Shown in pieces: positions 1 to 11,321 of a DNA stretch of 64,000 nt. The notes under the pieces are model-generated. The model did no database searches. It saw only the letters and a program-made list of their open reading frames with translations, and was not told the DNA's origin. This stretch comes from Eucommia ulmoides (Eukaryota; Streptophyta; Magnoliopsida; Garryales; Eucommiaceae): NCBI GenBank assembly GCA_016647705.1, contig CM028326.1:19724401-19788400 (forward strand). The letters are read 5' to 3'. Both the position numbers and the translations under genes were made by a program. How positions within the stretch are numbered: the stretch's first letter is position 1; every line of letters starts with the position of its first letter.

Positions 1-353
1 ATGAGAAGAGAAAATCGGTTCATTGTTAATGCCTTAATCATGAAGATTTCTTTTCTTCTTTTGCCAAGTGTTGCCATGTGTCTATTCCTTATCAAAATTT
101 TGTCAACTAATTCAATAGATTTTACATATATCCCCCAACTTGAATCTTAAGTATCAATTTACGTCCAATAATTAAAATTAACGCTTTAAAATAACACAAA
201 CCTCCCCAAATTTCTTAAAACTAAAATTTTTAAATATCATAATAACCCATAAAAATCTTTAGTTGAAATTAAAATAACATATTAAACTCAAATACTTTCT
301 AAATATTATAAAAATACAAATAAAAATAGGCACATAAAAGATCGGGTCTTACA
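1..353 (-). mobile_element. 3' LTR (start only) of a Ty3/gypsy derivative, running off the left edge
   Basis: Read on the minus strand, position 353 begins TGTAAGACCCGATC, the usual start of Del/Tekay-type LTRs. It is immediately preceded by a purine-rich tract (GAAGGGAAGGAT on the minus strand, about 354-366) that fits a polypurine tract. The LTR continues leftward past base 1, so its other end and its TSD are not visible. There is no coding content. Confidence 0.7.
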
Positions 354-588
354 ATCCTTCCCTTCAAAAAGAAATTTTGTCCCAAAATTTAATTATCTCA
401 AATGAATAAATGCAGGTAACATGAACAACGATAAATATAATGTAGTGTTCGATGCATATGCGAATGCACTACCTATGACTCCAAACTCATGTTTTGACCT
501 CACAACTCAACGACTTATTTTACGGTCCACCACTAACACGACAATCTGACACGTCTACAGAACCAATAACCTAAGCTCTGATACCAAC
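354..588 (-). mobile_element. Minimal internal region (PBS to PPT) of the minus-strand gypsy derivative
   Basis: On the minus strand a primer-binding site GGTATCAGAGC, complementary to the initiator tRNA-Met 3' end, lies at 575-586, two bases from an LTR end at 589. The polypurine tract is at about 354-366. Only about 210 bp separate the two and no gag or pol is present, so this is a non-autonomous deletion derivative that could move only with proteins supplied in trans. Confidence 0.7.
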
Positions 589-1500
589 TGTAACGACCCG
601 GTCTCCCAGTGTCGTCACTAGATTTCTCCTAATGAGAAATAGAGCCAAAAGACAAATCCCTCCATCACTACGCTTCCGTTGCGCCACTCTGATAAAATAA
701 AAATAATATATTTTTCTAATTTAAAATTTTAGTTTTTATATAAAACCATTTATTTTGTAATAAGATTAAAAAAAATATTTCAACCACTCACTCCCAACAA
801 CTGTCCTAATAGCATCTAAAAATGAAACTCACGACCTTCTCTAACTCTACCTAACGCCAGTAGTGGACCCGTCTATAGTTGAGGTACGTGAGACGAAATA
901 TTTTATCGGTGTATTGTCTTCATAATATAAAAACAATTTATGGATCAAACATAATTTTCAAATATCACTTTTCAAACAATAATACAAATATAACCGCACA
1001 CTGAGCCGAAATAAACTCCACAGCTATCATTGCAATTAAATAATGCGCTTAAATCAACCAATCAGATTATTTTGATATATAATAAAATCTCGCACACATA
1101 TTTCCCTACTAACCATAGGATCATTTCACCTCACGATTGGGAGTTACGACGGTACTGTAACCTGTACAACTGTGTCATCTAAGATGACTATCAGTGTCAG
1201 GACCATTTAATATCTCTAATGGTAGGATCCACACTTGGTAAAAATCGTTGTATCATGATGACAGTCATCATCGTCAACAACAACAACAACAACAACAACA
1301 ATAACCACATATATCAACCACCTACAAGACTTACCCTCCTGTGAGGTCCCAACGTAATGTCCTACAGGACATACTCTCCTGTTAGGACCAACAACATTCC
1401 GCAGAACAAGTCCTTCTGTCGAGATCACACTATGGCGTATAGGTATAATAATAAAAATCATTTTTCCACAATCTCCTTCCATTCAATATGGGAGAAAATC
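589..1500 (-). mobile_element. 5' LTR (truncated) of the minus-strand gypsy derivative
   Basis: The minus strand ends in GGGTCGTTACA at 589, next to the PBS. Positions 1105-1200 are an inverted match to the LTR block at about 6171-6295 and 10671-10800, including the stretch CCTCACGATTGGGAGTTACG. The expected LTR start (TGTAAGACCC on the minus strand) is not found to the right, so this LTR is cut off near 1500, where unrelated repetitive sequence begins. It contains an (AAC)n microsatellite at about 1278-1302. Confidence 0.6.
1278..1302. repeat. (AAC)n microsatellite
   Basis: About eight AAC units in a row lie inside the truncated minus-strand LTR. Confidence 0.85.
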
Positions 1501-1514
1501 ACTGTAACATTCTC

Positions 1515-3170
1515 ATTAAACAAGGGCCGTTACAGTCAATCGGGAGTAGCGTTCCTCTTGCATAAGGGACGTGGAAATTGTGGGCTAACATTTTTTTGGC
1601 CTTGTTACCATGGGTTCTGATTACCTATGGTTGGGCTTATAGGTTTTTCCATATTATTTATTCTCCTAACTTTCGTGACAATTCTGAGAAGAGAGATGAA
1701 AGATCACCTTTCCCATTCACATAAGTTCTCATCTACCGCCAATCTTTTGATTGTTGCTGCTTGTACGCATCCCTCTTTCGATTTTTGTTGCTTTATTTGA
1801 AATATCGTTGAGTCAATAAAACAATACTATTGAGGCTGTAGATATGATTAGGAATGTTGGTTCCCTTAAATTTCTTTCTAAAGTTGAGAGATTTTATTAT
1901 TCCATCGCTAAGATGTTCTCTTTCTTTACTAACCTTCTGCTGTGATGATAGGAGATTGGCCAAGGTGGTACCTATTCTTCAAGGGTAATTGGGAGTTTTC
2001 TCCTGAAGAAATAGGGTAGCCTCCAATTGTGCAGAGGCATTTTAATTACCTGAGTAATTTCCTTTACTGATGTTCTCTTTGCAATTCGAGTTTAGGAATT
2101 TTGCAACAATAGTCTTGATGTCTTCTTGGGTTGTCTTATGCAGGTGGAGTGGCTTGTAAAAGTCTTTGCCTTACAACTAAGGTTGAGGATGGGCTAAGAA
2201 AGTTTTTAGTCCTAGAAATGAGGTCCTGCAAGGTTCTTGCTTCTCATTCTTTCACTCCGCCAACAATAGATACATCCAAATTTAACCAAGTGGAAAAGCT
2301 GCAGATCGGGAAGAAGAATAAGACACTTGGAAAGAAACCTTCTAGGCCATTGGGATAATCATCAGCTCAGCCCGCTACCCCTGTCACTGTCAAGTCTACA
2401 GTTCAGCCTACTGCTCAACCATCTACAGTTCAGCCTGCTACTCATCCATCTGCAGTTTAGCCTGTTGCTCAACCAGCGGCTTCGCATTCTCATCTCATTT
2501 TTTTTGCAAACTCCGAGTCTGATGATGATTTCTCAACCCTTAAACAGGCGTAGGCGTGGGGTTGTCTCTGTGATTGTTCCTCTAGCCCAAGTTTTAGTTC
2601 CCAGAGATATCAAGGGATTGGAGTTTCCCACATGTACAGCTAGCGTTTTTACTAACCGTGCTGTAGAGCATGTCTCAACAAATCCACAGTCTCCTCCTCT
2701 TACAATAGCTGCTTTTAGTCAAGGGGCGTCAAGTAGTCGTGGTATGTCTCGTGAGAAAATGTGTCATCTGACAAAGGAGGTTGGCTCCTCAATTCCTGAT
2801 CACTAAGAGATTTTTGAAAACGCCATCAAATTCTTATATGAGGAGTCCTGGAATAGGGCCAAGATTGGGAGTCATAGCAAGGCTGAACTCTTTAGAATCC
2901 TCATTTGCGCACTTCTTCAGGTAATTGTCTTTATTTTCAATAAGTCTTGGGCTTTCTGATTTGTTTACATTGGTTTCTTATTAGCCGGCTTTACTTTGTA
3001 GAGTATCTATGTTTCTTCTGAATTGGAAGGAAGTTCTGATGACGTGAATGAGTTAGATACTCTACTAACGTTCTTCATGCATAGGGGACGTGAAAATGGT
3101 GAGCTGACCTGTTTTTGGCCTTGTTACTGTGGGTTTTGATTACTTATGATTGGGCTTGTAGGTTAGGCCT
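1515..3170 (+). repeat. Degenerate segment flanked by an 86-bp direct repeat; old coding remnant of unknown family
   Basis: An 86-bp stretch at 1560-1645 (GCATAAGGGACGTGG... to GGGCTTATAGGTT) recurs with roughly 80% identity at 3079-3164. Between the copies, interrupted reading frames can be followed from about 2131 to 2530 on the plus strand, with stops at the end of the first block and in the serine/glutamine/proline-rich repeat. The segment looks like a dead coding sequence, perhaps captured by or belonging to a transposable element. No domain is recognised, so no function is given. Confidence 0.4.
2368..2476 (+). repeat. 27-bp coding-type minisatellite (about four units)
   Basis: Units of CAGCCTGCTRCTCAACCATC plus TACAGTT repeat about four times; the first is a longer variant. 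The period is a multiple of three and reads Gln-Pro-Ala-Thr-Gln-Pro-Ser-Thr-Val in the frame of the surrounding remnant, with one unit broken by TAG. This supports the stretch having once been coding. Confidence 0.65.
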
Positions 3171-3389
3171 GCTTTGTTTACGCGTTGGACCATTAAGGTC
3201 TTTTTTTCAGTGGGCCTGATATATCAGCCCAAAATAATCATTGGGTCATATCTAATAAGGAGGTTATTACTAACAAATCAAGTACTTTTTAGTTCAAATA
3301 TTTTTGAGTTTTCAAGTATTTGTATTAATTTAATGTGTTTTCGTATTTTTCAGTCGGAATATAAATAAATAAGAGAAAATGTACAAAAT
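3171..3389. other. Intergenic, no recognisable feature
   Basis: AT-rich sequence with no convincing gene, RNA or repeat boundary. Confidence 0.5.
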
Positions 3390-4980
3390 AAATGCAGATG
3401 CGAAAACGTCAAGCCCAATTTCAATTATGATGCAATCTGATTTTGGAAAAACTTAAAACATAAAGGTTATAGATATCGTTCTTTGCTTTATATAGTATCT
3501 TGAATCACCTCAATCGGAGTTTGGACAAGAAAGTTATGATAAGATTTCAGAAGTTGTGCGCTGCAGCGCCAAACTTTTGTCCCCACAGGTCATAAACTTC
3601 GCACTGGAGCAGAAAAAAAAAAAAAAAAAAAAAAAAAAAAGCCCCATTGTGGCCCCAAAATGCAAACATAACCTATTTTGAGCCATATTTATACAATCTT
3701 ATGCCTCAAACCCTTAGGGTGGCAATTTGGGAAAAGAAGACACCCTATGGTATGGCGATTTGAAGTGGAATTAGAGAGGAAAACACCATTGGAGGACAAA
3801 ACTGCCAGAGAAGGAGCTTGGAGTCCAACTATATTGAAGATTTGAAACTCATCTCTACAAAAAAGAGTTTTCTATTCCTTTCTCTAACTCTAATCTTTAT
3901 TGAATTTTGTATTTCTGATATTGTGTTGAACATGTTTATATTTATGAATTTCTTGAAAAGATTAGTTATGGATTTCACTTTGTTGAGTTAAAATTCATAT
4001 CTAGGGCCTGATGTAATCTTGTTTGAACCATGTTTTGAATATTTTGTTAATTGTTAGTTTTAATTTTATTTTTGCTTCTCTATGTTTAATGCGTTTGATT
4101 CATGTGGTCAATGAGCTAGATGATTTTAGGTTGTGAATTTTATGCTCAAGAAAGATTGAGTTCGTGATCGGAATTGAGAGTGCATAATTTAGGTTGTTGT
4201 GAGTTTGGCAACACCTAGGTAATCGAGTTGTGAATTTAGGATCTTGCGAGTTCGGGAGGTGATTGAGTTCTAGATTTATCAACTAGGATTTCTATTCAAT
4301 TGTGTTTGCCTTATTAACACTAACAATTTACGCTTCCATATAATATCTTGGTTGATTTAAGAACTTGAAATTTTACACTCGGGAGAGGTAATTTCGGGTT
4401 CGGACTTAGGTTAAACACAACGTAAGTATTAATAGATTGGGAGATATTTAAAGCTTGGGTAATCTATGAGGTCGGGCATAACAAATGTTCTCACCTAAAT
4501 ACTAGATAGGGATATCAATATTAAAGTGTTTGTATTTCTTTCACTTGACCTGCGGGAGAGGTAGTGAGGGAGCACAAGTGATCCTGATTATTGAATGAAA
4601 TTGATTAATAATTGCTTAATGAGATGACATGAAAATAACAAGATGAAATCAATCCCCTAGAATAATTGTGCATCGGAAATCCATATTTTATTTTGCTTTT
4701 GATTTTATATTTGTTTTAGTTTTATTTATTTTTATAAACCTTAAATTTGGTCTCCAAGATAAAGTTGGGTTATGATAATCGTGATACTTAACGACGATTT
4801 AAATCAATCCCTATGAATACGACACTCTAATCACTCTATACTATTAAAATTTGACCTATACACTTGCGGAGTAGCAATAAAATCGCTACCAATATCTTTT
4901 GGGTCGAATCATTGACCTGATCCGACCTACTAAAGCTCTCAAGCATTTGATAGTCATGAGCGGGAGTTTTTCCATATCAG
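3390..4980 (-). repeat. Dispersed repeat family R, copy 1 (minus orientation)
   Basis: Read on the minus strand, the segment from about 4890 downward (CTACTCCGCAAGTGTATAGG, then a CATAGGGATTGATTT stretch, then CGCGTTGTGTTTAACC-like and CTCCCGAGTGTAAA blocks) matches the plus-strand copies beginning near 33885 and 34960. No coding frame survives. The 'gapped AAGTGTATAGG ... CACAGGGATTG' signature is common in plant genomes, but I cannot assign it firmly to a transposon class. Confidence 0.6.
3613..3640. repeat. Poly(A) tract, 28 bp
   Basis: An uninterrupted run of A inside repeat family R copy 1. On the strand of that repeat it reads as poly(T). Confidence 0.9.
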
Positions 4981-5044
4981 ATGTAACAAATATTACATAA
5001 ATACATATAATTTATAATATGTAACTAATATTACACAGATATAT

Positions 5045-5238
5045 TGTAAGACTCAACTTTTGCATGTGCATAATTTTTAGTTACATTTTTTAATCTTAGA
5101 AAGTAATGGGGTGCATTGTGCTAATTAATATCTATATTAAAAATTTTAAGAGTTAATGTGTTAATATTAACTTTAACTTTTAAAAAAACAAATGGGGATT
5201 AATTTGCACTTTAAAAATTACTTTAAAAATTTTAGGGG

Positions 5239-5294
<56 letters not shown>

Positions 5295-6807
5295 GTTCTA
5301 GGGTTACTTATGCAATATCTATATATCACATTTAAATCATGAGACTATTTGTACGGACATGTACACGTGTATATTTATATCAAAAATATATACAGTGGGT
5401 TCTAAGAATATAGTAGGTATAAATATATTTAATTTGTGAAGAATACAATTTAAGATCAAAATTGTAAATTTTATCAAAATGACAATTTTTAGTATCCCGC
5501 GGATTAGTAAAATTTTTAACAGTCGATTAATATTTTCTTCAAATTAAATTATTAACAAGAGAATTTTCGTAATCGTTGCCATAATAATTTTTGTATAGTT
5601 AATATTAACTTAATAAATTAGACGTTAAATAATTTCGTGTAATCAAAATTTGAGGAATGAAAAGGTTTACATTTTATAGTCACGCATTGCATATTAGATT
5701 TATTTTAAATAAATTCTTAGTTTAGGCCATTTGGCTGTTAAGTTTACAAGTGACGCCTCTCGCATAGCATTCTGATAATAGTGTTTTTGATAATGCAAAA
5801 ATCGAGGTGAATGTACTATCTTCAATGTAAATTATTAAATTTTATTTTCGTACTAAAATGTGGAAAAAAAAAAAAAGGTTTATTAAAATGGATTATCTTA
5901 TAACGTTATGCGAATCAAGTAAATTTTTAAATGTGAAAAATGATTTTTTTTTATTATCCGACTATGTCATAGTTGTCTTTTCGTCTAAAGGGCATGTTCG
6001 GCGAGATGTGGATATGTTGTTACCTGTCAGGTAAGTTTTGCAGGGTATATATTTGTTGTTATCTGTCAGGCAAGTTCTGCAGGGTGAATATTTGTTATTA
6101 CTTGTCAAACAAGTCCTGCAGGGTGGATATATGTTGACCTGTCAGGAGTGCAAATCTTGCAGGTGGCTGGCCCTACCATTGGGGATATTATATGGCCCTG
6201 GCACTAATAGCCACCTTAGATGACACAGTTGTACAGGTTACGGTACCGTTGTAACTCCCGATCGTGGGGTGAAACGATCCTATGACTAGTAGAAAAATAT
6301 GAGTGCGGTATTTTACTATATGTCGAAATGTTTGGATTGATTGATTAAAATACCTAATCTTATTGCTATGATGACAGTGGAATTTAATTCCGGTATGGTA
6401 TGCAATTATATTATATTATATTTTGAAAAGTAGTATTTAATATTTATGCTTGATTCATAAATCATTTTTATTATGAAGACAGTATACCAATAAAATATTT
6501 AATTTTTAGTACCACAACTAGAGACAGATCCACTATTAGCACAAGGTAGAATCAGGAGGTGATGTCGTTTTGGAGAGTTGGCCGGACCGGTGTGAACTGT
6601 GAAAGGTTCCAAGTTTTTGTGGTTTTGTTGTAAATATTTGGGACATATGTATTTCCTAATTTTGAAGTGGGTAAATATATTTTTAGAAAAAAAATGTATA
6701 GCGGTGCAGGTGTATACGTATATGTGTATATTGCTGATCGGTCAAGTAACGTCAAGTCGAAGTCATGCCCGGCCTTGGACGATGGGGGCCCGGGGAGGGG
6801 TGTGACA
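5045..6807 (+). repeat. 5' LTR of the gypsy element
   Basis: This is a 1763-bp TG...CA LTR. Its second part (from about 5828) matches the truncated 3' LTR at 10339-11316. It holds a (TA)n run at about 5243-5290 and three units of a roughly 38-bp repeat built on GTCAGGCAAGTCCTGCAGGG at about 6020-6140. It also holds the block GTAACTCCCGATCGTGGGGT, which is shared with the other LTRs in this window. Confidence 0.85.
5243..5290. repeat. (TA)n microsatellite
   Basis: About 24 TA dinucleotides inside the 5' LTR of the gypsy element. Confidence 0.9.
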
Positions 6808-6812
6808 ATATT

Positions 6813-6824
6813 TTGTATCAGAGC
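6813..6824 (+). promoter_or_regulatory. Primer-binding site of the gypsy element
   Basis: TTGTATCAGAGC starts six bases after the 5' LTR end. It matches the usual plant PBS TGGTATCAGAGC (initiator tRNA-Met) at 11 of 12 positions. Confidence 0.8.
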
Positions 6825-7061
6825 CTAGGTTATAGGTTTTGTAGACATGCTAGATTATCTAGCCAGTAGTGGACCATGAGATAGGGTGTCGATAGGTGGG
6901 TTCGGCAAGTAAGTGGTAGTTATTCCATTGAATTAAATAGTATATTTGCGTCATGCACTATTGTTTGCATTGTTGGCCCTATTATTTATTAAAGTTCATT
7001 TCAGATATTGACTGTGGAGCGTGAAAATTAAAGTACTAGACCCTAGAGGAAAAGGGATAGG

Positions 7062-8095
7062 ATGCAGGAAGGCTTGGATGTCGTCAAGCGAATTTTACAA
7101 GCTGTTGCGCAACTGACAGAGCAACAGACAAAGATGATGAAATGTCAGAAGACCCAAACCAAAACAACCACTTCTCAAGTTGTACTGTTGAAGAGATTCA
7201 AGGAATTGGACCCCCCCTCCCCCCCCCCCCGGGACTTTTACTAGAACTGCAGGTCCTACTGATGCTGAAAATTGGTTGAGAAGTATAGGGCATGTATTCT
7301 AGGCAATGGGAATTACCGATGATAGCCAAGTTCCTCTCGCTGCCTTCTAGTTGAAAGAGAAGCCAAACATTGGTTGGAGGAAATGAAGAGGTAAATTTCA
7401 GTTCTAGGTGAGGAGATTTCTTGGGATCGATTTGTTGCAGTGTTTAATGAAAAATATTTTCCTGAATCCTATCGGTTCTAGATGGAGGAGGAGCTCATAT
7501 CACTGAAACATAGGAAGATGACCGTTCTGCAGTATGAGATCAAATTCGATGCCCTGTCCCGATTCGCTCTTGATTTGGTGAAAAATGAAGAAGCAAGATG
7601 TAGAAGATTCTAAAAAGGACTTGATCTAGAAATACGTTCTAGGCTAACGAGTAGGCAGATCAAAGGTTATGCGGAATTGGTAAACACGGCAAAATTAATA
7701 GAAAATGATGTACGAAAAGCCACCGAGAACCGCGAGCAATACAAAAAAAGTAGATTCGAGTCACCCAATAAATATCTAGGTAGCACTTCTCGAGGAGTTG
7801 TAGCTCGACCTCTATTTGTTCGGGCCCCAACAATCGACCAGTCAGCTAGGAGCCAAGGTTCACAGCAATCTTACTCTGGGCAACACTAGAATGTATCTGG
7901 ACAGAGTGTCGGTTAGCAAGAACATGGAAGGAGCCTGATGGTTAGCCGAGCCGGGATACCTGTATACTATCAATGTCGATCACCGGATTATTTCGCTAGG
8001 AACTGTCCCATGGGAGGCCCAATATGTTTCCGTTGTCATGAGTCGGGCCACATATCTCCGAATTGTCCGAAATCTACTGTTACATCTATACTTTT
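7062..8095 (+). pseudogene. gag of the gypsy element (broken)
   Basis: The frame starts with ATG at 7062 (MQEGLDVV...) and runs through capsid-like sequence (WEEF-type region near 7430, then a conserved KRFxxGLxxxIR-like stretch near 7615) to the nucleocapsid. A long C tract at 7210-7230 and several in-frame stops (for example near 7242, 7351 and 7480) break the frame. The nucleocapsid has one intact CX2CX4HX4C knuckle (CFRCHESGHISPNC, about 8029-8070) preceded by a degenerate one whose first cysteine is tyrosine. This is structural protein of the retrotransposon particle, now non-functional. Confidence 0.75.
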
Positions 8096-10341
8096 TGCGA
8101 GCAGTATGAGTAGTGTTAGCCCTAGCAGTGTTCAGAGGTATGGTAGAGGATGGGCCGGTAGACCTCCGACTCAAGGTCGTGTATTTGCTACTACTCGACA
8201 AGATGCCCAGGCTACCTTGGATGTGTTTATAGGTATCATGTCTTTATATAATAGAGATGCACGTATACTTATTGATCCCGGTTCTACTCATTCATTTATT
8301 TCAGCGATCTTTATGATGCATGTAAACAAATTTCCTACTTCTCTGTCATATAGTGTCATTATCTCTACCCCTGTGGGTGGGTCCGTGTTGATAGATAGTA
8401 CGTATAAAGACAGTTCGCTTCGTATTAGCGATAGAGAATTATCAGTGGATCTATTACCCCTGAGTATTTACAATTTGGATGTGATACTCGGTATGAATTT
8501 GCTATCCGGCTCTCATGCTACAATGGATTATTTTGAAAGGAAGTTACTTTTCGAGTCGCAGGTGAGCCGAAGTTCATATTTTCAGGAGACAGAATCATCA
8601 CCCATGTTAGCTTGATTTCAGTCCTAGAAGCTAGGAAATTATTAAATAAGGGATGCTAGGGATACCTCACGCATGTGATTGACACCAGTCAGAATGAGGT
8701 ACAAGTGACAGATATCCCCGTGGTCAGGAATTTTCCCGATGTATTTCAAGAAGAATTGTCAGGGTTGCCAGTGGATAGAGAAATTGAATTCACTATCGAA
8801 TTACTTCCGGGAACTTCCCTTGTATCAATTCCACCATATCGCAAGGCGTCTACCGAGCTAAAGGAACTGAAAATTCAATTGCAAGATTTGTTAGATCGCG
8901 GGTTTATCAGACCTATGTTTCTCCGTGGGGAGCCCTAGTGTTATTTGTAAAGAAGAAGGATAGTATGCTAAAGATGTGTATTGATTACAGGCAGCTGAAT
9001 AAGGTGACAATTCGTAATAAATACCAATTGCCTAGAATTGATGATCTATTCGATTAGTTGCAGAAGGCTAGGGTATTTTCCAAAATAAATCTTCGATCGA
9101 GATATCATCAGTTGAAAGTCAGAGACAGTGATGTGTCAAAAACGCCGTTCCGTACGAGGTATGGGCATTATGAATTTCTAATGATGCCATTTCCATTTGG
9201 GTTGACAAATGTCCTTGCTGCTTTTATGGATTTGATGAATCGGATCTTCTAACCTTATCTAAATTAGTTTATTATCGTATTTATTAATGATATATTGATC
9301 TATTCTCAAAATAAAGAAGAACATGCAGAGTATCTCAAGATTGTGTTGCAGACCTTGCGAGAGAAACAATTGAATACAAAATTCAGTAAACGTGAGTTTT
9401 GGTTGGATAGAGTTATATTCTTGGGGCATGTAATCTCAGGGAATGGTATTTAAGTTGATCCAAAGAAAGTCGAAGTCGTTGTCTAGTAGGAAAGGCCGAA
9501 AAGTGTGACCGAAGTTCAAAGTTTCTTGGGATTGGGGGGTTATTATCGTCGATTCGTTCAAGGATTTTCTATTATAGCTATTCTGCTGACCCGATTAACC
9601 CGCAAGGAGTCTAAATTTGAGTGGACTAACAAATGTGAACATAGTTTTCAGGAGCTGAAAAATATACTAATATCTGCGCCAATACTTTCTCTTCCGACAG
9701 AAGGTAGTGGCTTTGTGATCTATAGTGATACTTCACACCAAGGGCTTAGGGGTGTACTGATGCAAAAATGGTCACATGATTGCATATGCCTCTAGGCAAT
9801 TAAAGAATTATGAGTATAACTACCCGACACGTAATTTGGAGTTGGTGGCAATTGTGTTCGCTTTGAAGCTCTGGAGACATTATCTATATGGTGAGACTTG
9901 CAAGATATACACTAACCACCAGAGTTTGAAATATTTATTTACTTAGAAAGAACTAAATCTGAGGTAGAGATGTTGGATAGAATTAATCAATGATTATGAC
10001 TTCACTATCTATTATCATCCTAGAAAGGTCAATGTTGTAGCAGATGCGCTGAGTAAAAAATCGGTAGGTTCGGTTGCCCATCTTCGAGTTGTTCACACTA
10101 ACCTATATGCTGAGTTGAGATCTCAGCGAGTCCAGTTGGCGGTTGGTCAAACGGCAGCGTTACTTGAGACTTTGAATCTGAGACCGACATTAATCAACCG
10201 TATTATAGAAGCGCAGAAGTCGGATACCCAATTAGAAAGGATCAAAGATGAAGTGAAAAATGGTCACAAAGCCGACTATCACGTCAGGAATAATGATGAA
10301 GCCTTGATGTTTGAGAATAGACTGTGTGTACCTAATATATA
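8096..10341 (+). pseudogene. pol of the gypsy element: protease, RT, RNase H, start of integrase (broken)
   Basis: The protease active-site region reads LIDPGSTHSFIS (about 8269-8305). RT follows from about 8675 (FPDVFQEELSGLP) through DYRQLNK and [14 protein letters not shown] motifs. The catalytic box reads FINDILIYS at about 9280-9306, so the first catalytic Asp is Asn. Later motifs include SFLGLGGYYRRFV (about 9520), the RNase H region near 9700-9960 and YHPRKVNVVADALS near 10012-10060. Stops at 8936, 9055, 9250, 9450 and 9486 and a frameshift near 9765 interrupt it. The frame ends within the spacer before the integrase zinc-binding domain, where it runs into LTR sequence. Confidence 0.82.
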
Positions 10342-11316
10342 AATTGTCAAATTATATTTTCGTACTAAAATGTGGAAAAAAAAGGGGGGGTTATTAAAAT
10401 AAATTATCTTATAACGTTATGCGGATCAAATAAACTTTTAAATGTGGACAGTGATTTTTTTTATTATCCGACTATGTCACAGTTGTCTTCTTGTCCGGAG
10501 GGCATGTCCGACGAGATGTGGATATGTTGTCACCTGTCAGGTAAGTCCTGCAGGGTCGATATTTGTTATTACTTGTTAGGCAAGTCCTACAGGGTAGATA
10601 TTTGTTATTACCTGTTAGGCAAGTCCTACAGGGTGGATATATATTGACTTGTCAGGAGTGCAAATCCTGCGGGTGGTTGCCCCTACCATTGGAGATATTA
10701 AATGACCTTGGCACTGATAACCACCTTAGATGGCACAATCGTATAGGTTACAATACCGTCGTAACTCCCGATCGTGAGGTGAAACGATCCTATGGCTAGT
10801 AGAAAAATATGAGTGCGGTATTTTACTATATGTCGAAATGTTTGGATTGGTTGATTTAAATACCTAATCTTATTGCAATGATGACAGTGGAATTTTATTC
10901 CGGCATGGTATGCGGTTATATTATATTATATTTTGAAAAGTGGTATTTGATAATTATACTTGATCCATAAATTATTTTTATTATGAAGACAGTATACCGA
11001 TAAAATATTTAGTTTTAGGTGCTGCAGGTAGAGATAGGTTCACTACTGGTACTAGGTAGAGTTAGGAGGTGGTATCGTTTTGGAGGGTTGGCCGAACCGG
11101 TATGAACCATGAAAGGTTCCGAGTTTTTGGGGTTTTGTTGTAAATTTTGAGACACGAGCATTTCCAAATTTTGAAGTGGGTAAATATATTTTTGAAAAAA
11201 AAATGTATAGCGGTGCAGGTGTATATGTATATGTGTATATTGTTGATCGGTCAGGTAACGTCAAGTCGGAGTCACGCATGGCCTCGGGCGATGGGGACCC
11301 GGGGAGGGGTGTGACA
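10339..11316 (+). repeat. 3' LTR of the gypsy element, 5'-truncated
   Basis: This 978-bp stretch matches the 5' LTR from about 5828 to its end and finishes GTGTGACA. The missing first part and the abrupt contact with pol show the deletion junction near 10339. It carries the same kind of CCTGCAGGG-based tandem units (about 10520-10650) as the 5' LTR. Confidence 0.85.
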
Positions 11317-11321
11317 TATAT

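Larger units (their letters stand above)
5045..11316 (+). mobile_element. Ty3/gypsy (Del/Tekay-like) LTR retrotransposon, decayed, integrase deleted
   Basis: The element begins TGTAAGACTC at 5045 and ends GTGTGACA at 11316. Both flanks carry TATAT (5040-5044 and 11317-11321), a 5-bp target-site duplication that fixes both ends. The order is 5' LTR, PBS, gag, protease, RT, RNase H, then a direct jump into the middle of the 3' LTR at about 10340. The integrase, the polypurine tract and about the first 780 bp of the 3' LTR are missing, presumably by one deletion. Many stops and frameshifts interrupt gag and pol, so the copy is dead. RT and RNase H motifs resemble the Del/Tekay chromovirus lineage, but any chromodomain would lie in the lost part. 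Confidence 0.88.
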
